DNA of 26,943 nt from Actinomycetota bacterium (GTDB lineage: Bacteria > Actinomycetota > UBA4738 > HRBIN12): the NCBI GenBank assembly GCA_005885325.1, contig VAYX01000013.1:1-26943 (forward strand), written 5' to 3'. Made by a program: the position numbers and the translations under genes. Each line of letters opens with the position of its first letter. Within the stretch, counting starts at the first letter, position 1. Below, piece by piece: positions 22,473 through 26,943 of this stretch. The notes beneath the pieces were generated by a model. It did not search any database, was not told the DNA's origin, and saw nothing but the letters and a program-made list of their open reading frames with translations.

Positions 22473-23633
22473 ATGTCCGTGCCGCGCGCAAGTCCGCAAG
22501 CTGGCGGCCTCCGGCGACTGGTCCGCTACTTCGTTGGCCTGGGGACATGGGGCTTCGGGGGACCGATCGCCACTGTCGGCTATATGCAGCGCGACCTCGT
22601 CGAGCGGCGCGGCTGGCTCAAGAGGGACGACTTCCTGGACGGCGTGGCGCTGGGCCAGACCATGCCCGGACCGCTCGCGGCCCAAGTGGTGATGTGGTGC
22701 GGGTATCTCGAGGCGGGAGCCCTCGGCGCCCTGGCCACCGCGCTCCCCTTCATCGCCCCCTCGTTCGCCCTCGTGCTCGCAGTTGCCTTCTTCTATGTGC
22801 GCTATCAGGGACTCGAGGTGGTGCAAGCTCTCTTCTACGGCATCGCGCCCGCCGTCATGGCCGTGATCGCAGTCGCGGCGGTCAACCTGGCGCGGCTGAC
22901 GAATGAACGGGACATCCGGCTCTGGGTGATCTCCGCGATCACCCTTGCCGTCACCGCGCTCACCGGGACGGAGATCGCGATCCTGTTCGTCGTGGCCGGG
23001 CTCGTGATCATGTTGTGGGAGGCGCCGCCTTTTCGAGGGAAGGTAGCGAACATCCCCCTGGTCGTGCCACTCCGGCTCGCGACCGCAGGAGTGCTGCTAG
23101 GCGGCGCGGACTCAGCGAGTCTCGTTCTCCTCGGCCTCTTCTTCCTGAAGGCGGGGGCCTTCATCTTCGGGAGCGGGCTCGCGATCGTGCCTTTCCTCCG
23201 CGAAGGCGTGGTCGAGCAACACCACTGGCTCACGGAGCGCCAGTTCCTCGACGCCGTCGCCATGGGGCTGATCACCCCGGGTCCCGTCGTGATCACGGCA
23301 GCCTTCATCGGCTACCTCGTCAGGGGCCTCGTGGGAGCGCTCGTCGCGACGGTCGCGATCTTCTTGCCGATCTACCTCGGGGTCGCGATTCCGGGTCGCT
23401 GGTTCGTGCGGCACCGAGCGCACCCGGCCCTTCGAGGCTTCGTCAAGGGCGCGACGGCTGCCGCTGCAGGTGCGATCGGGGGCGCGACGATCGTGCTCAC
23501 GCGAGGGGCGGTCGTGGACTGGAAGACCGGCTTCATCGCGGCAGTGGCTCTCGCCTTCGTTTTGCGCTTCAAGAACCGTGAACCGGTTCTCGTCCTGCTT
23601 GCGGCAGCCGCAGGGTTGCTTCTTCATCGATAG
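22473..23633 (+). CDS. chrA: Chromate transporter ChrA
   Basis: A 386-residue long-chain CHR protein with two homologous halves. The first has GLGTWGFGGPIATVGYMQRD and VALGQTMPGPLAAQVVMWCGY; the second has KAGAFIFGSGLAIVPFLREG and AVAMGLITPGPVVITAAFIGY. About ten transmembrane helices are predicted. ChrA proteins expel chromate from the cytoplasm using the proton gradient. ATG 22473 is given; its ribosome site is poor (GAGAGA). The gene ends 13 bases from the convergent pncB stop. Confidence 0.92.
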   Translation: MSVPRASPQAGGLRRLVRYFVGLGTWGFGGPIATVGYMQRDLVERRGWLKRDDFLDGVALGQTMPGPLAAQVVMWCGYLEAGALGALATALPFIAPSFALVLAVAFFYVRYQGLEVVQALFYGIAPAVMAVIAVAAVNLARLTNERDIRLWVISAITLAVTALTGTEIAILFVVAGLVIMLWEAPPFRGKVANIPLVVPLRLATAGVLLGGADSASLVLLGLFFLKAGAFIFGSGLAIVPFLREGVVEQHHWLTERQFLDAVAMGLITPGPVVITAAFIGYLVRGLVGALVATVAIFLPIYLGVAIPGRWFVRHRAHPALRGFVKGATAAAAGAIGGATIVLTRGAVVDWKTGFIAAVALAFVLRFKNREPVLVLLAAAAGLLLHR

Positions 23634-23646
23634 TCGCTCGACTCAG

Positions 23647-24914
23647 CTAGGGAGCACCCGCTCTTCGGAGGGCCTCCGCCCGGGTCTCCTCGGTCAGTCG
23701 CTTCAGTGCGTCGGAGAACGCCGCCTCCAGCGGCTCGGGGTTCGCGATCCGCCTGGCCGGCTCGGGAAGGCGCGCGAGGTCGGCCTCGAACAGGCGCCGT
23801 GCGGTGTCCAGGGTCCGCGGTGGTCCGGCGCGCTTGCCTCCCAGCATGACCGGGACGAGCAGCGGCTCGGTGCCTGGCGGCGCCGGCTCGTCCCGAAGCG
23901 CGACGACGTCGCCGCTCTCACCTCGGAACACCTGCTTGCGACCCGGCTCGGTGGACTTCTCCGCCGAGAGCTTCAGCACCGGCCGGCCGTCGTACTCGAC
24001 CAGCTTGTACACCGAGTCCAGGTACGGCGCGTCCGCGGACACGCCGACCCTGGTCCCCACCCCGAACGCGTCGATGGGAGCCCCCGCGGTGACCAGTCGG
24101 TCCACGTCGGCCTCGTCCAGGCCGCCGCTGGCGAAGATCCGGACCTGCGTGAGGCCGGCTCCGTCCAGGATGGTGCGGGCCTCCCGAGACAATGCGTCGA
24201 GGTCGCCGCTGTCCAGCCGCACCGCGAGCGGTTCGGTCAGGCCGAGCTCCCCGATCACCTCGATCGCGTTGCGCACCCCGTTCGCCGTGTCGTAGGTGTC
24301 CACGAGGAAGGTGGTGCGGGTCGGGAAGTCCTGAGCGAAGGCCCGGAATGCGTCGGCCTCGGTGGGGAAGGCCTCGACGTATGAATGAGCCATGGTCCCG
24401 GCGGCTCGCAAGCCGTACCGGCGCGCAGCCTCGACGTTGCTGGTCGCGGCGAACCCCACCATCGCGGTGGTACGGGCCACGGCCATTGCGGCGTCGATCC
24501 CTTGCGTCCTGCGGAAGGCGAAATCCACGACGTCCCGGTCCCGCGCGGCGATCCGGCACCGCGCGGCCTTGGACGCGATCGTGGTTTGAAACGTGATCTG
24601 GTTCAGCAGGAAGGTCTCGACGAGCTGGGCCACGGGGATCGGCGCGGTCACCTCGAGCAGCGGCTCGTCGGCGAAGACGATCCTCCCCTCCGGCACCGCC
24701 CAGACGTCGCGAGGTACCGCAGGTCGTCGTCGTCGAAGCCGAAACCCTCCAGGAAGGCGAGGCACGGTTCGAGCCCCGCCGACACGAGGAAGCCACGGTT
24801 CGGCGGGAGATGGCGGACGAACAGGCTGAAGGTCGCCTCCTGGTCCATGCCGCGGCGGAGATAGCTCGCCGCCATGTTGAGCTCATAGAGGTCGGTGAGC
24901 AGCGCCCCGCCCAT
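23647..24914 (-). pseudogene. pncB: Nicotinate phosphoribosyltransferase with an internal deletion
   Basis: The protein would convert nicotinate and PRPP to nicotinate mononucleotide in NAD salvage. The N-terminus from ATG 24914 is typical (GGALLTDLYELNMAASYLRR, then RHLPPNRGFLVSAGLEPCL and DDDDLRYLA). At about 24705-24712 the sequence jumps to another frame reading DVWAVPEGRIVFADEPLLEV and continues perfectly to the end, with TSNVEAARRYGL, GTMAHSYVEAF, VDTYDTANG, LAVRLDSGDLD, FASGGLDE and FGVGT. About 20 residues normally between the two parts are absent, so roughly 61-64 bases seem deleted. Divergent from the metallopeptidase gene. Either a true null or an assembly fault. Confidence 0.85.
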
Positions 24915-24985
24915 GGTGGCTACAGGCTACGCGAACCGCCGGGCCGCCCGGAGCTCGTCGCAGGTCGCGGTCGTAGGCTTGGGAC

Positions 24986-25330
24986 ATGGTCAGCCCCGCC
25001 CGGTTCGATGAGCTCGTTGCCGAGGCCATGGACTCGCTCCCCGATTGGGTGCTGCACCGCCTGGAGAACGTGGAGATCCTGGTGGAGGACCGTCCGCCGG
25101 GGCGCGAACCGAACCTCCTCGGCCTGTATCACGGCATCCCCCTCACCAAGCGCGGCGGGGGATACGCGGGAGTGCTCCCCGACACGATCACCCTGTACCG
25201 CAGCACGATCGAGCGCGTGGCCCGCGACGAGGACCACCTGCGAGGCATCATCGCCCACACCGTGGAGCACGAGGTGGCGCACTTCTTCGGGATCTCGGAC
25301 GAGCGGCTGCGCGACATGGACGCCTACTGA
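24986..25330 (+). CDS. Small zincin-like metallopeptidase family protein
   Basis: 114 residues with the HExxH zinc site in VEHEVAHFFGISDERL near the C-terminus. An upstream region typical of this family reads LENVEILVEDRP, LLGLYHGIPLTKR and LPDTITLYRSTIE. Such proteins are widespread in Actinomycetota and Proteobacteria as cytosolic minimal zincins of unknown substrate. Its stop overlaps the tadA start (TGATG), so the two are co-translated. Confidence 0.85.
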   Translation: MVSPARFDELVAEAMDSLPDWVLHRLENVEILVEDRPPGREPNLLGLYHGIPLTKRGGGYAGVLPDTITLYRSTIERVARDEDHLRGIIAHTVEHEVAHFFGISDERLRDMDAY

Positions 25331-25742
25331 TGAGCATCGGGCTGGACGAGGAGATGATGGCCCTCGCTCTGGACGAGGCTCGCAGGGCCTCGAGCTGGGG
25401 CGACGTGCCGATCGGGGCGGTGGTCAGCAGGGACGGCGAGGTCCTGGCACGTGCGGGTAACGCGCGCGAGCACGACGGTGATCCGACGGCTCACGCCGAG
25501 ATCCTCGCGCTTCGGGCAGCCGCCGCGCGCGTGTCGACCTGGCGATGTGCGCGGGCGCGCTCGTGCTCGCTCGGGTGGACCGGTTGGTGTTCGGGGCGAA
25601 GGACGACAAGGCGGGGTTCGCCGGCTCGCTCGGCGACCTCGTCCGGGATCCTCGACTGAACCACGCGGTCGAGGTCGAGTCGGGGGTCCTGGCCGAGGAG
25701 TGCGGCGCGCTCCTCCGCGCGTTCTTCCGCGAACGCCGGTAG
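25330..25742 (+). pseudogene. tadA: tRNA adenosine deaminase with the catalytic loop deleted
   Basis: TadA makes inosine at position 34 of tRNA-Arg(ACG). The N-terminal part is normal (ALDEARRASSWGDVPIGAVV, the zinc His and proton-shuttling Glu in DPTAHAEILALR). After RVSTWR (25544) the frame jumps to MCAGALVLARVDRLVFGAKD, then FAGSLGDLVRDPRLNH and ECGALLRAFFRERR, ending at 25742. The missing piece is the TLYVTLEPC strand with the first of the two zinc cysteines, about 14 codons, consistent with loss of about 43 bases. As it stands neither frame makes an active enzyme. TadA is normally essential where ACG is the decoding tRNA, so an artefact must be considered. Confidence 0.85.
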
Positions 25743-25749
25743 GGCGACT

Positions 25750-26142
25750 TCAGCGGTCGGCCAACCGCCTCCGCATCTCCTCGTGGATCTGCTCGGCGAC
25801 CTCCGGCATCGTCCGCTGCATTGAGCTGAAGTCCCGCGCGTGCATGACGATGCACCGAAGCGGCGCGGTGGCGACCACCGATGCGGTGCGCCGTTCCGTC
25901 TCGAGCAGCGCGATCTCGCCGAAGAAGTCGCCCGGGCCGAGCGCATCGACCGGGTTCCCGTCGACGGTGACCTCGGCCGTCCCTTCTTGGATCACGAAGA
26001 ACTCGTGCGCGAATTCGCCCTGCTCGACCAGGTGCCTGCCCGGCTCGAGGTCGACCTCGTCGGCCCACGTCGACACCTGCTCCCGCTGGTGCTTCGACAG
26101 GCCCTGGAACAGCGGGATCGCCTTCAGCCGATCGGCGTCCAT
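25750..26142 (-). CDS. Cyclic nucleotide-binding domain protein
   Basis: A 130-residue single-domain protein of the CRP/FNR cap type without a DNA-binding domain: LKAIPLFQGLSKHQREQVST, then HLVEQGEFAHEFFVIQEG, and the phosphate-binding cassette GPGDFFGEIALLETERRTASV. The cassette contains GEIALL and the Arg-Thr-Ala typical of nucleotide binders. The C-terminal helix is charged. It is probably a small cAMP-binding regulator of a partner protein. Convergent with tadA, 7 bases apart. Confidence 0.88.
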   Translation of the reverse strand: MDADRLKAIPLFQGLSKHQREQVSTWADEVDLEPGRHLVEQGEFAHEFFVIQEGTAEVTVDGNPVDALGPGDFFGEIALLETERRTASVVATAPLRCIVMHARDFSSMQRTMPEVAEQIHEEMRRRLADR

Positions 26143-26176
26143 GCCTACCCTCCCTGTGTCTCCTACGACGTCGTGG

Positions 26177-26943
26177 TCACAGACCCGGTGGGAATGTGTA
26201 GCTCGACGGGATGGGGTCGGGGAGCTGGGCCTGCGTCCCGTACGTGACGACGATCTCCTCGTGGGCGAACAGCTTGAGCCATGTCGGGTTCCCCGTCGTC
26301 AGCTGGCCGTCAACGTACACCCGCAGGGTCTTGTCGCCCTGGTTGCAGTAGCCGCCCAGGCACGTCGGCGTGAACCGAACCCCCCACACGTCGAAGAACT
26401 CACCGAGCGTGAACGATCGTACGGTCGGCGACTCCACGTGGATGATGCCGCTCGTGTCGTGGGTGTGGAGGGGGGAGAACACCACCTGCGGGCTCGTGAG
26501 GATGCCGATCTGCGCCGGAACGACCTGCCTCGTGCCGTTCACGTACAGGTCGAGATGCTGGTGGATATGGAGGGCGGTGCCTTCCGCGGACAGCGCGGGC
26601 AGGCCGAGCGCGGAGAGGCGCGCCCTCAGCTGGTCGGTGTTGGCCGGCCACGGAGCCGGGCCCGACAGGACGCCGGGCAGGGTCGCCGGATCGACCGACG
26701 GGGTGCCGGAGACGTAGACCGGGCCGGTCTTGGGGGAGCTGGATCGGGTGAGGATCAGGACGCCCGCCGCTGCGCCGAGCACCGCGAGGACGATCACGAC
26801 CCGAGTCGTCAGGCGGCCGAGGCGTCGCCGTCGCTCCATCTTCCGCTGGAGGGCGTGGCGCTCCTGCCGAGCCTGGTCCCTCCGCTCGGCCTTCGTCGCC
26901 GTCCGCTCGGCTGCGGCTCCAGATCCCGTGGGCGTCGGCCTGG
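26177..26943 (-). CDS. Membrane-anchored His-rich extracytoplasmic protein (start may lie outside the window)
   Basis: From ATG 26839 the protein has 220 residues: basic MERRRRLGRLTTR, one transmembrane helix (VVIVLAVLGAAAGVLILT), then an exported domain. That domain has two His-rich clusters, LHIHQHLDLYVNG and SPLHTHDTSGIIHVES, and two Cys in TPTCLGGYC, suggesting a metal site or disulfide. The frame continues upstream to the end of the window through a plausible cytoplasmic charged helix (KAERRDQARQERHALQRKM), so the real start may lie beyond 26943. I do not know the function. Similar uncharacterised proteins occur in high-GC Gram-positives. Confidence 0.75.
   Translation of the reverse strand, partial: RPTPTGSGAAAERTATKAERRDQARQERHALQRKMERRRRLGRLTTRVVIVLAVLGAAAGVLILTRSSSPKTGPVYVSGTPSVDPATLPGVLSGPAPWPANTDQLRARLSALGLPALSAEGTALHIHQHLDLYVNGTRQVVPAQIGILTSPQVVFSPLHTHDTSGIIHVESPTVRSFTLGEFFDVWGVRFTPTCLGGYCNQGDKTLRVYVDGQLTTGNPTWLKLFAHEEIVVTYGTQAQLPDPIPSSYTFPPGL

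Overview
The window is GC-rich, uses many GTG, TTG and overlapping GTGA/ATGA starts, has tRNA genes with no encoded CCA, and carries MprA/MprB-like and RepA-like genes of actinobacterial type. This suggests an uncultured high-GC Gram-positive lineage (Actinomycetota or a close relative). The lineage is an inference from gene style, not from a marker gene.

Left chromosomal flank (1-3217): the end of an MFS exporter gene, an OmpR-family response regulator with its sensor kinase, a strong hairpin, and a small secreted peptide gene read convergently.

Integrated element (3218-14393, about 11.2 kb): a 39-bp direct repeat bounds it. The left copy is nucleotides 1-38 of tRNA-Arg(ACG), ending exactly at the last base of the anticodon loop. 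The right copy lies in the complete tRNA-Arg gene. A tyrosine integrase sits just inside the right repeat. Leftward from it come a zinc-ribbon protein, an IS481-family insertion with a 6-bp target duplication, two small genes, a RepA-like ATPase, a cluster of GGGTCTRGTT motifs with a long hairpin, and a tail of decayed cargo: a Tat-type glycosidase-like lipoprotein, a collagen-like fragment, a PD-(D/E)XK nuclease with a topoisomerase-type zinc ribbon, an AlpA/excisionase-like HTH protein, a methyltransferase and a truncated DHFR-like gene. The left end also carries an unusual tRNA-Asp-like gene with C33. A 143-bp segment is duplicated inside the element. The element looks old and mostly degraded, while its integration and replication block is largely open.

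Right chromosomal flank (14429-26943): a secreted protein, an aldo/keto reductase, then a sulfur-uptake block: a YezD-like small protein, a structured leader, cysP-cysT-cysW-cysA, and a second NitT/TauT-type ABC ATPase and permease with no binding protein of their own. A head-to-head chrB-like/chrA chromate pair follows. This is functionally coherent because chromate enters cells through sulfate importers. The window ends with pncB, a small zincin-like metallopeptidase, tadA, a cyclic-nucleotide-binding protein and a His-rich membrane-anchored protein.

Three normally conserved chromosomal genes (cysW, pncB, tadA) each carry one internal frame-breaking deletion of conserved sequence. These are either real lesions or assembly artefacts and should be settled before metabolic conclusions are drawn.
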